This document shows, piece after piece, positions 17,518 through 26,959 of a stretch of 64,000 nt of DNA; position 1 is the first letter of the stretch; each line of letters starts with the position of its first letter. The notes under the pieces were generated by a model that searched no databases, was not told the origin of the DNA, and saw nothing but the letters and a program-made list of their open reading frames with translations. The translations under genes and the position numbers were made by a program. The stretch is from Bacteroidales bacterium UBA6377. Its GTDB lineage: Bacteria > Bacteroidota > Bacteroidia > Bacteroidales > UBA932. Location: assembly GCA_002438805.1 (NCBI GenBank), contig DJQV01000018.1, forward strand, positions 128,663-192,662. The letters run 5' to 3'.

Positions 17518-19044
17518 TTATTCCCACTCGATGGTTGCAGGCGGTTTGGAAGAGATGTCATAGACTACGCGGTTGATGCCGCGCACCTTGCGGATGATCT
17601 CATTGGAGACATCAGCGAGGAAGTCATACGGAAGATGAACCCAGTCGGCGGTCATGCCGTCCACTGAAGTCACGGCCCTGAGGGCCACAGTGCTCTCGTA
17701 AGTGCGTTCGTCGCCCATCACTCCCACGCTCCTGACCGGAAGGAGGATTGTGCCGGCCTGCCAGATCGAATCATAGAGTCCGTACTCATGAAGTTTACCT
17801 ATATAGATGGCATCAGCCTCCTGAAGGATGGCAACTTTCTCCGGGGTCACCTCACCGAGGATACGTATCCCCAGACCCGGCCCCGGGAAAGGATGACGGC
17901 CGAGTATGGCAGGATCCAACCCGAGAGCTTTGCCGACGCGGCGCACCTCATCCTTGAAGAGCAGCCGAAGCGGCTCCACGACCTTGAGATTCATCTCCTT
18001 CGGAAGGCCGCCCACATTGTGATGGCTCTTGATGGTGGCTGAAGGCCCTTTGACGGAAGAAGATTCTATCACGTCCGGGTAGATCGTTCCCTGGGCAAGC
18101 CAGCGAGCACCGGTGATAGTCTTGGCTTCAGCATTGAAAACCTCCACAAAGTCACGGCCTATGATCTTGCGCTTCTTCTCAGGATCAGTCTCCCCCGCAA
18201 GATCGGAAAGGAAGCGGTCAGCGGCCCTTACCCCCTTGACATTCAGACCCATGCCCTCATAGGAGCGGAGCACGTCCTCAAACTCGTTTTTGCGCAGAAG
18301 CCCGGAATCCACGAAGATGCAATGAAGCCTCTTCCCTATCGCACGGTGCAACAAGAGAGCCGCCACACTCGAATCAACCCCTCCGGAAAGACCGAGAATC
18401 ACATTGTCGTCCCCAAGCTGCTTTTTGAGCGATTCCACTGTAGATTCAACGAAATTTTCAGCCGTCCAGTCTCCGGCGCAGCCGCAGATGCCTATCACGA
18501 AGTTGCGCAGTATCGCCGTACCGCACTCGCTGTGATGGACTTCAGGATGGAACTGTATACCCCAGACCTGCTCACCGCAGAAGCGGAAAGCTGCATTCTC
18601 CACGCTCTCCGTGGAGCCGATCACCTTTGTACCCTCAGGCAGACGGGTGATTGTGTCTCCATGCGACATCCACACCGTGGATTCGGCAGGAATCCCCAAG
18701 AAAAGAGGGTCGGAAGCATCCGCAACCTTGAGGGTGGCGCGGCCATATTCGCGAGAACCGGCCGGAGCCACATCCCCGCCGCCATTATAGGCGAGCCACT
18801 GAGCCCCATAGCAGATGCCGAGCAGAGGCATACGGCCTCTGATGGCAGACAAGTCCGGCTGAGGCGCATCAGCATCCCTGACGGAAGCGGGACTTCCGGA
18901 CAGGATCACACCCTTGACTTCCGAAAGGTCGGAAGGTATCTTGTTGAACGGCCATATTTCGCAATAGACACCGATTTCACGCACCCTGCGCGCGATGAGC
19001 TGGGTGTACTGCGAGCCGAAGTCGAGAATCAGTATCTTATTCAC
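17518..19044 (-). CDS. guaA: GMP synthase (glutamine-hydrolysing)
   Basis: A 508-residue enzyme that aminates XMP to GMP. The N-terminal class I glutaminase has the nucleophile C78 in LGICYG and the HPE motif in FHPEVHHS. The ATP pyrophosphatase domain has the P-loop GLSGGVDSS, and the C-terminal dimerisation domain ends in the conserved PPATIEWE. All parts are intact and length is normal. It overlaps guaB by 8 bases, the usual guaBA pairing, which couples the two steps from IMP to GMP. Confidence 0.98.
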   Translation of the reverse strand: MNKILILDFGSQYTQLIARRVREIGVYCEIWPFNKIPSDLSEVKGVILSGSPASVRDADAPQPDLSAIRGRMPLLGICYGAQWLAYNGGGDVAPAGSREYGRATLKVADASDPLFLGIPAESTVWMSHGDTITRLPEGTKVIGSTESVENAAFRFCGEQVWGIQFHPEVHHSECGTAILRNFVIGICGCAGDWTAENFVESTVESLKKQLGDDNVILGLSGGVDSSVAALLLHRAIGKRLHCIFVDSGLLRKNEFEDVLRSYEGMGLNVKGVRAADRFLSDLAGETDPEKKRKIIGRDFVEVFNAEAKTITGARWLAQGTIYPDVIESSSVKGPSATIKSHHNVGGLPKEMNLKVVEPLRLLFKDEVRRVGKALGLDPAILGRHPFPGPGLGIRILGEVTPEKVAILQEADAIYIGKLHEYGLYDSIWQAGTILLPVRSVGVMGDERTYESTVALRAVTSVDGMTADWVHLPYDFLADVSNEIIRKVRGINRVVYDISSKPPATIEWE

Positions 19045-20515
19045 CTCTCGTATAGTTAGGGGTTTCCTTGGTAATGGTCACATCATGAGGATGGCTTTCG
19101 GCCATGCCGCTCGCGGTGACACGGGTGAAGCGGGCTTTCTTGAGATCTTCAAGAGTCCTTGCACCGCAATAGCCCATACCCGAGCGCAGCCCGCCCACAA
19201 GCTGATAAATGGTCTCGGAAAGAGTGCCCTTATACGGAACACGGCCCACTATGCCTTCCGGGACAAGCTTGCTGAGGTCGGTCTTGTCCTCCTGGAAATA
19301 ACGGTCCTTGGAGCCGGCAGCCATCGCGTCGATGGAACCCATGCCCCTGTATGCCTTGAATTTACGTCCGTTGTAGATAATGGTCTCCCCTGGAGACTCC
19401 TCGGTGCCGGCGAACATCGATCCACACATCACGCAGTCCCCGCCGGCGGCAAGCGCCTTGACGATGTCTCCGGAATAGCGGAGTCCGCCGTCCGCGATTA
19501 GGCTGGCACCTGACCCTTTGATAGCCGTATATGCTCCATAAATGGCGCTGAGCTGAGGCACGCCCACACCTGCCACGATACGGGTGGTGCAGATGGAGCC
19601 AGGTCCGATGCCGACCTTGACACCGTCTGCCCCGGCTTCCACAAGTGCGCGTGCACCCTCCTCCGTGGCGATGTTGCCCACCACTACATCAAGAGAAGGG
19701 AAATTATTCTTGACTTTCTTGAGAAGGTCAATGACATTGCGGCTGTGCCCGTGCGCGCTGTCCAGCACCACGGCATCCACACCCTCTGCCGCGAGAGCGG
19801 CCACCCTGTCAAGCGCATCGGCGGTGATGCCCACTCCGGCAGCCACCCTAAGCCTGCCCTTTGAATCCTTGCAGGCATTAGGATGCAGACGCTCCTTAAT
19901 TATGTCCTTGTAGGTGATGAGGCCGACGATCCTACCGTCCTTGTCCACTACCGGAAGCTTCTCAACCTTGTATTTCTGGAGCACGCTCTTCACATATTCG
20001 CGGTCCGTACGGCTGTCAAGAATGGTCACCAGCCCCTCGGAAGTCATGACATCCCTGATAAGAGCACTTGTATCTTCGAGGAAACGCACGTCACGGTTGG
20101 TCACGATACCCACGAGTCTCCCCTCGGAGTCCGTCACCGGAATACCCCCGATACGGTTGTCATGCATGAGCTGGAGAGCGTCGGCGACGGTCTGGTCCTG
20201 ATTGATAGTGACAGGGTCGTTGATCATACCGTTCTCCGAGCGCTTCACCCGGCGCACCTGAGCGGCCTGGGCGGCTATGCTCATATTCTTATGGATCACG
20301 CCGATACCACCTTCTCTTGCAATTGCGATGGCCATCGGCGCTTCTGTTACGGTGTCCATGGCTGCGGACACGATAGGGATGTTGAGAGTGATGTTGCGGG
20401 AGAACTTGCAACCGAGGCTGACCTCGCGCGGCGTGACTTCCGAATACGACGGAATCAAAAGCACATCGTCGAAGGTGAGTCCCTCCATAGCGATTCTTTC
20501 TTCTACAAATGACAT
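19037..20515 (-). CDS. guaB: IMP dehydrogenase
   Basis: A 492-residue NAD-dependent enzyme converting IMP to XMP, the first committed step to GMP. The catalytic loop GIGPGSICTT carries C309. A complete CBS pair (about 95-215), for example VMTSEGLVTI and EKLPVVDKDGRIVG, is inserted in the barrel, so adenine and guanine nucleotide regulation is likely. The flap and C-terminal residues are present. It overlaps guaA and follows the SBF transporter by 34 bases in the same direction. Confidence 0.98.
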   Translation of the reverse strand: MSFVEERIAMEGLTFDDVLLIPSYSEVTPREVSLGCKFSRNITLNIPIVSAAMDTVTEAPMAIAIAREGGIGVIHKNMSIAAQAAQVRRVKRSENGMINDPVTINQDQTVADALQLMHDNRIGGIPVTDSEGRLVGIVTNRDVRFLEDTSALIRDVMTSEGLVTILDSRTDREYVKSVLQKYKVEKLPVVDKDGRIVGLITYKDIIKERLHPNACKDSKGRLRVAAGVGITADALDRVAALAAEGVDAVVLDSAHGHSRNVIDLLKKVKNNFPSLDVVVGNIATEEGARALVEAGADGVKVGIGPGSICTTRIVAGVGVPQLSAIYGAYTAIKGSGASLIADGGLRYSGDIVKALAAGGDCVMCGSMFAGTEESPGETIIYNGRKFKAYRGMGSIDAMAAGSKDRYFQEDKTDLSKLVPEGIVGRVPYKGTLSETIYQLVGGLRSGMGYCGARTLEDLKKARFTRVTASGMAESHPHDVTITKETPNYTRGE

Positions 20516-20549
20516 TTTATACGGAACTGTTTATGACTTGCAAAGTTAA

Positions 20550-21521
20550 TCAATTATTTTCTTTTCTCTTGCGTTTCTGGTACATCTGCCATGTGTTGTA
20601 GCAGTTGTGCCAGATGCTGTAGAAGCCTTCGGCAACGGAGGTCACCGGAGAGAAGAAGGTGTAACCCATCCACATGCCGAACACCGTGTTCTTCTGGCCG
20701 AAAGCCTGGCCGGCGGAGACAGGGCAGGCGAACTTCTTGCCGATCCTGCGACCCGCCCAGAACTGGAAAGCACAGGCGAGAATCGAGGCCGCGAACACCT
20801 GGGCCACAGCTGAAGCGCCCGAAGTGTTGTGCACTATCGACCTGGTGCTCATAAGAATAGCGAGGCTCAAGGACACTGCCCATATATAGAAAGCCAGGTT
20901 CGGAAAACGCAGCAGCCACTTGTGGAAGCGCGGCAACAGAAGCCTCACGGCCCAGGCGGCCAGGGCAGGTAGTATAAGAAGAGGGAACACCTGGGAGAGG
21001 ATGCTGACGAAGGCATTGAAAAACGACACCCCGGCCGCCGGATGCACCAGAGGCACCACAAGCGGCACCAGAATCGCATCAGCGACATTGATAAGCACCG
21101 TGTACGTGACAACCCCGGCCATATTGCCCCCGAGCTTGCCTGTCACCACCGCACATGCCGTAGCCGTAGGGCAGATGACACAAAGAGCCAGAGCCTCAAA
21201 GAAATAACGCAGCGGCAGCCCCGGAACAAAAGCGATTACAAGCGCGAGCAGCACGAAAATGGAACACTGCAACAGCAGAACCCTGTGCATCCAGTGGTGC
21301 AGACGCAGCTGACGGGGCTCTATCCTGGCAAAACTCAGGAAGAGCATTATGAAAATCAGCACCGGCTGCAGGTGCTTTATAAAAGACTCAAGGAAGGGTC
21401 CGGCAGGATGCAGGGCCGGGATGGCAGCATACACAAGATAAGCCGAGGCCCCCACCACCATTCCGATTATGAGGGTCCAGTCCTTGAGGAACTTCTTGAA
21501 AGTATATCTGTATTCTGCCAT
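20550..21521 (-). CDS. SBF-like (bile acid:sodium symporter family) transporter
   Basis: A 323-residue integral membrane protein with about nine to ten hydrophobic helices and the SBF-family signature CPTATACAVVTGKLGGN in the middle, plus the discontinuous-helix segment around AGQAFGQKNTVFG. Members move organic anions with sodium; substrates range from bile acids to pantoate and arsenite-like solutes, so no substrate is claimed. Its ATG shares one base with the stop codon of the purD-folD fusion gene, a coupling that makes it a true member of the purine operon. The last residues (KRKRKENN) form a basic cytoplasmic tail. Confidence 0.82.
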   Translation of the reverse strand: MAEYRYTFKKFLKDWTLIIGMVVGASAYLVYAAIPALHPAGPFLESFIKHLQPVLIFIMLFLSFARIEPRQLRLHHWMHRVLLLQCSIFVLLALVIAFVPGLPLRYFFEALALCVICPTATACAVVTGKLGGNMAGVVTYTVLINVADAILVPLVVPLVHPAAGVSFFNAFVSILSQVFPLLILPALAAWAVRLLLPRFHKWLLRFPNLAFYIWAVSLSLAILMSTRSIVHNTSGASAVAQVFAASILACAFQFWAGRRIGKKFACPVSAGQAFGQKNTVFGMWMGYTFFSPVTSVAEGFYSIWHNCYNTWQMYQKRKRKENN

Positions 21522-23638
21522 CAGGCCCTGTCCTTCATTCTTTCAAGAAAACACTCTATGGTGTTCTGCATAAGCATTGCTATGGTCATCGGACCCACAC
21601 CGCCAGGAACTGGCGTGAGGTAACCGGCCCTGTGGGAAACGGACTCGTAGTCCACATCCCCCGTGAGCTTGCCTTCGGCGTTGCGGTTCATGCCCACGTC
21701 TATCACCACGGCCCCCGGTTTCACCATGTCTCCCGTGACCACGTTTTCCTTGCCCACAGCCACCACGAGGATGTCCGCCTGCAGTGTGACGGCCTTGAGG
21801 TCAGGGGTGCGGGAATGGGCTATGGTGACTGTGGCGTTCTCGTCCAGCAGCAGCTTGGCCACCGGCTTGCCCACGATGTTGCTCCGGCCCACTACCACGG
21901 CGTTCTTGCCCGCCATCGGCACCCCGGTGCTCTTTATAAGTTCGATGATGCCTTTCGGGGTACATGGCTTGATGCACGGGGTCCCGAGCCAGAGGGCGCC
22001 TACATTGAGGATGTGGAAGCCGTCCACGTCCTTCTCACGCGCGATGGAGTATATGACCTTGGACTCGTCGATGTGCTTCGGGAGCGGGAGTTGAACCAAA
22101 ATCCCGTCCACTGTGTCGTCCCCGTTGAGGGAGGCTATCATGTCGAGCAGGGCCTTCTCGGACACCGACTCGGGCATGGATACGAGTCTGGAGTTCATGC
22201 CCACGTAAGTGGCGGCCTTGACCTTGTTGCGCACATAGACCTGGCTGGCGGGGTTCTCCCCCACTATTATCACGGCCAGAGATGGCTTGCGCCCGTATTT
22301 GACTTCGAGCAGCGGCACCTGCTCCTTTATCCTGTCCTTGACGGCGAGAGAAATCGCCTTGCCGTCGATGACGGCGGCTCTTGCATATTCCATTGCGAAA
22401 TGAGCTATATCTTTGCGATAGAAAAGATTGTCACACTTGATGCGGGCGATGTCAGCGTAGACCTTGCGGCGCGCATCGAAGATGTCCCGGCCTTCGGCCA
22501 CCACCATCAGCACACGACCTCCGGCTGTGACGAGCTGCCCGTCCTTGAGGGCTGTTCCCATGGAATAGACTTTAGCGTCCGCTATGCTGTCAATCCCCTC
22601 GATGACTGCACCCTTGTCATAAGGGCCGGGGTAGCCCTTGGATGCCAGGACAACGCCCATGGTGACAGCATCCTTCCACTTGAGCTGCGGGAGCGGAGCT
22701 GAAAGCGCGACAGCCTCGAAGACTTTATAGATGTCGCTCTCCAGCAGAGGAAGCACGACCTCCGTCTCCGGGTCACCGAAGCGCGCGTTGAACTCGATCA
22801 CCTTGATGCCCCGCGGAGTCTTCATGAGTCCGCCGTAGAGCACACCGGTCAGAGGGCGCCCTTCAGAGCACATGGCCTTGGCCGCCTTGAGCATTATCTC
22901 ATTGTAGGCGAAAGTCTTGTCTTCTTCGGTAATGAAAGGCAGGCCCGTGTAGGCTCCCATTCCGCCGGTATTCGGCCCCTCATCACCGTCGAAAGCGCGC
23001 TTGTGGTCCTGAGAGAGAGGCATAGGGCAGACATTCTCACCGTCAACGAAGCACATGAACGAGAACTCCGGTCCTTCAAGCCAGTCCTCGATCACCACCT
23101 TTCCCTGCCCGAACGCGCCGTCCAGAAGCATGCTGCGAAGAGCCGCATCGGCCTCGGCACGGTCGGATGCTATCACGACCCCCTTGCCTGCCGCAAGACC
23201 ATCATACTTGATGACGGCCGGATAAGGACGGGAATCAACGTATGCCAAGGCCTCGTCATAAGAGGTGAAACAGCGGTATGCCGCAGTAGGGATGCCGTAA
23301 TCCTGCATCAGACGCTTTGCGAACTCCTTGCTGCTCTCTATCATGGTCGCAGCACGGCTGTGGCCGAAAATCTTCAGCCCGGCCTCACGGAAACTGTCCA
23401 CAATCCCTGCGGCAAGCGAGGCCTCCGGCCCTACAACTGTGAGGTCAATGCCCTCCTTGAGGGCAAAAGCCTTCAGGGCCTCAACATCCGTGTCCGCTAT
23501 AGGGACAATCCGGGCCTGGGAGGCAATGCCGGCGTTGCCCGGGGCGCAGAAGATCTGCGACACTTGTGGGGAGCGGCTCAGGGCATCCACTATGGCATGG
23601 CAGCGTCCGCCGCCGCCGACTACAAGAACTTTTTTCAT
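21521..23638 (-). CDS. purD-folD: Fused PurD-FolD: GAR synthetase and methylene-THF dehydrogenase/cyclohydrolase
   Basis: One uninterrupted 705-residue frame. Residues 1 to about 418 are phosphoribosylamine-glycine ligase: an ATP-grasp core with GPEASLAAGIV, KYDGLAAGKGV, PNTGGMGAY and NARFGDPETEV. Residues about 420-705 are FolD: K472 in YVRNKVKA is the catalytic lysine, with Y468, Q516 in GILVQLPLP and D537 in KDVDGFH, and the NADP site around VVGRSNIVGKPVA and VTIAHSRT. Both halves look complete. The PurD nucleotide loop reads GGGGRCHA where GREHA is usual. FolD makes the 10-formyl-THF used by PurN and PurH, both encoded just upstream, so the fusion joins two steps of the same pathway. No internal stop or frameshift is seen. 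Confidence 0.95.
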   Translation of the reverse strand: MKKVLVVGGGGRCHAIVDALSRSPQVSQIFCAPGNAGIASQARIVPIADTDVEALKAFALKEGIDLTVVGPEASLAAGIVDSFREAGLKIFGHSRAATMIESSKEFAKRLMQDYGIPTAAYRCFTSYDEALAYVDSRPYPAVIKYDGLAAGKGVVIASDRAEADAALRSMLLDGAFGQGKVVIEDWLEGPEFSFMCFVDGENVCPMPLSQDHKRAFDGDEGPNTGGMGAYTGLPFITEEDKTFAYNEIMLKAAKAMCSEGRPLTGVLYGGLMKTPRGIKVIEFNARFGDPETEVVLPLLESDIYKVFEAVALSAPLPQLKWKDAVTMGVVLASKGYPGPYDKGAVIEGIDSIADAKVYSMGTALKDGQLVTAGGRVLMVVAEGRDIFDARRKVYADIARIKCDNLFYRKDIAHFAMEYARAAVIDGKAISLAVKDRIKEQVPLLEVKYGRKPSLAVIIVGENPASQVYVRNKVKAATYVGMNSRLVSMPESVSEKALLDMIASLNGDDTVDGILVQLPLPKHIDESKVIYSIAREKDVDGFHILNVGALWLGTPCIKPCTPKGIIELIKSTGVPMAGKNAVVVGRSNIVGKPVAKLLLDENATVTIAHSRTPDLKAVTLQADILVVAVGKENVVTGDMVKPGAVVIDVGMNRNAEGKLTGDVDYESVSHRAGYLTPVPGGVGPMTIAMLMQNTIECFLERMKDRA

Positions 23639-23682
23639 CTCTAAGAAGATGTTTTGAATTTATTTGTCATAAATTTTATGAA

Positions 23683-23771
23683 GATTTTTCTGCCAGAGTT
23701 TTTTCTGGATTTTGAGAAAGATAGTAGAACTATCTGACTGAAAAAGCCAGAGAAAACTATGGCGAAAAAGC
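23683..23771. repeat. 89-bp imperfect palindrome between purH and purD-folD
   Basis: The two 44-base arms fold back on each other about the base at 23727; about 36 pairs match after allowing a one-base bulge. The innermost stem is GATAGT / ACTATC around AGA, and outer matches include TTTTTC and CCAGAGAAAACT against AGTTTTTTCTGG. It fills most of the 169-bp gap within the purine operon. It has no clear terminal T-tract, so it may be an RNA hairpin that tunes expression or an inserted palindromic element. Confidence 0.65.
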
Positions 23772-23807
23772 AAGTAAAAGAATTTTCAACATAAATCAAA
23801 ACAACTT

Positions 23808-25343
23808 CTAATGTTTGAAGTGTCTCACACCCGTCATCAGCATGGTGATACCGCACTCGTCAGCCTTGGCCACAGCATCGTTGTCGCGGATGCTGCCTCC
23901 CGGCTGTACTATGGCGCTCACCCCGTACTGCGCTGCCAGAGCCACAGTATCGTCAAACGGCAGGAAGCCGTCAGAAGCAAGCACCAGTCCGTCGGTGAAA
24001 CCCGCCTCACGAGCCTGCTTGAGGGCTATCTCGGCAGAACCCACACGGTTGGTCTGTCCTGCCCCGACGCCTATGGTATGTCCGTCGCGCACCACTGCTA
24101 TTGCATTGGATTTGACGTGCTTGACTATCCTCCAGCCGAAGTCGATGTCACGCATCTGCGCCTCTGTCGGCTTGGTCTTCGTCACGCACATGTCCGCCGT
24201 CAGCTTCTCCACACAGGTGTCGAGCTGCTGGGCAAGCATGCCGCCGCAGACGCTGATATACTGCATCTGAGGCTTGGTGTCAGGAGTCATGTCCACTTTG
24301 AGGACACGGAGGTTTTTCTTGGAGGAGAGGATCTCAAGTGCTTCGGGAGAGAATGATGGAGCGATGACAATCTCAAGGAAAATAGGCTTCATACCCGCTG
24401 CCACCTCGGCTGTGAGTTCCCTGTTGACAGCCACGATGCCGCCATAGATGCTCACCTTGTCGGCCTCATAAGCCGCCCGCCAAGCCTGCTCTATGGTCTC
24501 TCCCACTGCTGCCCCGCAAGGGTTCATGTGCTTGAGAGCCACGCAGAACGGCTCGCTGAAGTCGCGAAGCACGCAGAGCGCAGCATTGGCATCCTGGATA
24601 TTGTTGTAAGAAAGCTCCTTACCCTGAATCTGCTCAGCGAACGGGAGCGCGTATGAGCACTTCTCCGCCCCAGCGTAGAATTTGGCGCTCTGATGAGGAT
24701 TCTCACCGTAGCGAAGGGACTGCTTGAGCTCGTACTCAAGGAAAAGCTTCTCGGTGAGCCCTGCCTGGGCGCGCATATAACGTGCTATGCAGATGTCATA
24801 CTCGGCAGTGTGGGTGTAGGCCTTGGCAGAGAGTTTTAGCCTCGTCTCATCCGAGGTCGCCCCTGCGGACTTGAGTTCGGAGAGCACGGTCCCATAGTCT
24901 GCAGGATCGCAGATCACCGTCACATCCTTCCAGTTCTTGGCCGAACTGCGGAGCATGGACGGCCCGCCGATGTCTATGTTCTCTATGGCGTCAGCCATAC
25001 TCACGCCTTCACGCGCTATAGTCTGGCGGAAAGGATAGAGGTTGACGCATACGAGGTCAATCGGTGTTATCCCCTGCTCAGAGAGGGTCTGCATGTGGGA
25101 AGGAAGGTCGCGCCTTGCAAGCAGGCCTCCGTGGACTTTCGGATGGAGAGTCTTCACCCTCCCGTCAAGGATCTCCGGAAAACCCGTGACCTCACTTATC
25201 CCGATTGTCTTGATTCCACTGTCCTCCAACAGTTTCTGAGTACCCCCAGTGGCGACTATCTCCCAACCCAGAGAGACAAGCCCCTCCACAAACGGCACCA
25301 GGCCGGTCTTGTCGCTGACGCTGACCAAAGCTCTTTTGCTCAT
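23808..25343 (-). CDS. purH: Bifunctional AICAR transformylase / IMP cyclohydrolase
   Basis: A protein of about 511 residues catalysing the last two steps to IMP. The N-terminal MGS-like cyclohydrolase domain (about 1-190) begins ALVSVSDKTGLVPF and includes ATGGTQKLL. The C-terminal transformylase has QSLRYGENPHQSA, a conserved lysine-histidine pair in VALKHMNPCGAAVG, and SDGFLPFDDTV near the end. The ATG at 25343 (MSKRALVS) is preferred to the one at 25352 because it matches the usual start of the family and avoids overlap with purN. It uses 10-formyl-THF, supplied by the FolD half of the next gene. Confidence 0.96.
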   Translation of the reverse strand: MSKRALVSVSDKTGLVPFVEGLVSLGWEIVATGGTQKLLEDSGIKTIGISEVTGFPEILDGRVKTLHPKVHGGLLARRDLPSHMQTLSEQGITPIDLVCVNLYPFRQTIAREGVSMADAIENIDIGGPSMLRSSAKNWKDVTVICDPADYGTVLSELKSAGATSDETRLKLSAKAYTHTAEYDICIARYMRAQAGLTEKLFLEYELKQSLRYGENPHQSAKFYAGAEKCSYALPFAEQIQGKELSYNNIQDANAALCVLRDFSEPFCVALKHMNPCGAAVGETIEQAWRAAYEADKVSIYGGIVAVNRELTAEVAAGMKPIFLEIVIAPSFSPEALEILSSKKNLRVLKVDMTPDTKPQMQYISVCGGMLAQQLDTCVEKLTADMCVTKTKPTEAQMRDIDFGWRIVKHVKSNAIAVVRDGHTIGVGAGQTNRVGSAEIALKQAREAGFTDGLVLASDGFLPFDDTVALAAQYGVSAIVQPGGSIRDNDAVAKADECGITMLMTGVRHFKH

Positions 25344-25348
25344 ATATC

Positions 25349-25921
25349 TCAATTATTTATAAGTCTTGCTATTGTTTCCACATAGAGCTCATGCTCTATC
25401 TTCTGTCCGAGACGGTGGACCTCCGCCGGGTCATCCCCGTCGTACTCAAAAGCACGCTGGGCGATTATGCGGCCGCCGTCCAGTTCGGAATTCACATAAT
25501 GGATGGTGATGCCGTAGACCTTGACGCCATATTCGACAGCCTGTTCCACAGCATGCGCACCGCGGAATGCCGGAAGAAGCGACGGGTGAATATTGATGAT
25601 ACGGCCTCCGTAGGCATCGAGCAGCACATCGGAGACGATACGCATATATCCGGCCAGGCACACGAGATCCACACCGAGCGCGTCCATCCTGGAGACTATC
25701 TCCTTCTCGAAGTCAGCCTTGCTTGCATAATCCTTCGGGGAGAACACAAAACTCTCGATGCCGCGGGCGGCAGCCTTGCCCACGACAGCCGCCGACGGCT
25801 TGTCGCAGACCATCAGGACGACATCGGCGTCGAGCCTCCCGTCCTTGCATGCGTCATCTATGGCCTCGAAATTCGACCCGGTGCCGCTGGCGAAGACGGC
25901 AAGTTTTTTCCTCACGCCCAT
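25349..25921 (-). CDS. purN: Phosphoribosylglycinamide formyltransferase
   Basis: A 190-residue GAR transformylase using 10-formyl-THF. The phosphate loop SGTGSNFEAI, the catalytic region IINIHPSLLPAFRG with the conserved N-H pair, and the downstream HYVNSELDGG with the catalytic aspartate are all present. The ATG at 25921 follows the purM stop by one base; the longer frame would need a GTG at 25939 inside purM. The gene sits between purM and purH in pathway-related order. Confidence 0.95.
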   Translation of the reverse strand: MGVRKKLAVFASGTGSNFEAIDDACKDGRLDADVVLMVCDKPSAAVVGKAAARGIESFVFSPKDYASKADFEKEIVSRMDALGVDLVCLAGYMRIVSDVLLDAYGGRIINIHPSLLPAFRGAHAVEQAVEYGVKVYGITIHYVNSELDGGRIIAQRAFEYDGDDPAEVHRLGQKIEHELYVETIARLINN

Positions 25922-25922
25922 A

Positions 25923-26948
25923 TCAGATGATGTTGACACCCGGCGTGCCGGTGACCTTGCCGATCACAGAAGCCTTCTCTCCATGGCCCTCAAGGATGGA
26001 TATGGCTTTCTGCGCTTCTGAAGGGTCCAGGACGATGACCATGCCGATACCCATGTTGAAGATGTTGAACATCTCCCTGTGCGGCACGCCGCCCCATTTC
26101 TCAAGCATCCTGAACACCGGAAGTATCTCCCAGCTGCCCTCATGGATCTCAAGACCCTGCCCGTCGTGGAGCACGCGCGGGATGTTCTCATCGAAGCCGC
26201 CTCCTGTGATATGGCTGATACCGTGGACATCGCAATTGCGGATGACATCGAGCACCTGCTTGACATATATCTTGGTCGGGGTCAGGAGAACCTCGCCGAG
26301 AGTCCTGCAGCCGAACTCCGGTACGGCATCGCCATACGAGAGGCCGTTGTCTGCAACTATCTTGCGCACAAGGCTGAAGCCGTTGGAATGTACTCCGGTG
26401 GAAGCTATGCCCACAAGCACATCCCCCTCCTTGACCTTGCTTCCGTCTATGAGCCTAGACTTCTCGACCACGCCCGTGGTGAAGCCTGCGATATCATATT
26501 CGCCCCCCTCATACATCCCCGGCATCTCGGCGGTCTCTCCACCCACAAGGGCGCAGCCGGCCTGCCGACAGCCTTCCGCAACTCCGGCCACGATGGCTTC
26601 GACCTTCGACGGCTCGTTGTGTCCGACGGCCACATAATCAAGGAATATGAGAGGTTCCGCACCTTGGGCGAGGACATCGTTGACGCACATCGCCACGGCA
26701 TCAATGCCGACAGTGTCGTGCTTGTCCATCGCAAAGGCGATCTTGAGCTTGGTGCCCACGCCGTCAGTACCGCTGACAAGCACCGGTTCCTTGACCCCGA
26801 GAGATGAAAGATCGAACATTCCTCCGAACGAGCCTATGCCGCCCATCGAGCCGGGACGGACCGTAGAGGCCACGTGCTGCTTTATGCAGCGGACCACTTC
26901 GTAGCCCGCTTCCAGATTGACTCCTGCGTTTTCGTATGATTTTGCCAT
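25923..26948 (-). CDS. purM: Phosphoribosylformylglycinamidine cyclo-ligase (AIR synthetase)
   Basis: A 341-residue enzyme of the PurM/SelD ATP-binding fold that closes the imidazole ring. Visible family segments are LVSGTDGVGTKLKIA near the N-terminus, ALVGGETAEMPGMY, and HITGGGFDENIPR. The length matches bacterial PurM. It is separated from purC by 11 bases and followed directly by purN, and is part of the continuous minus-strand purine operon. Confidence 0.97.
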   Translation of the reverse strand: MAKSYENAGVNLEAGYEVVRCIKQHVASTVRPGSMGGIGSFGGMFDLSSLGVKEPVLVSGTDGVGTKLKIAFAMDKHDTVGIDAVAMCVNDVLAQGAEPLIFLDYVAVGHNEPSKVEAIVAGVAEGCRQAGCALVGGETAEMPGMYEGGEYDIAGFTTGVVEKSRLIDGSKVKEGDVLVGIASTGVHSNGFSLVRKIVADNGLSYGDAVPEFGCRTLGEVLLTPTKIYVKQVLDVIRNCDVHGISHITGGGFDENIPRVLHDGQGLEIHEGSWEILPVFRMLEKWGGVPHREMFNIFNMGIGMVIVLDPSEAQKAISILEGHGEKASVIGKVTGTPGVNII

Positions 26949-26959
26949 ATATGGTTGGT

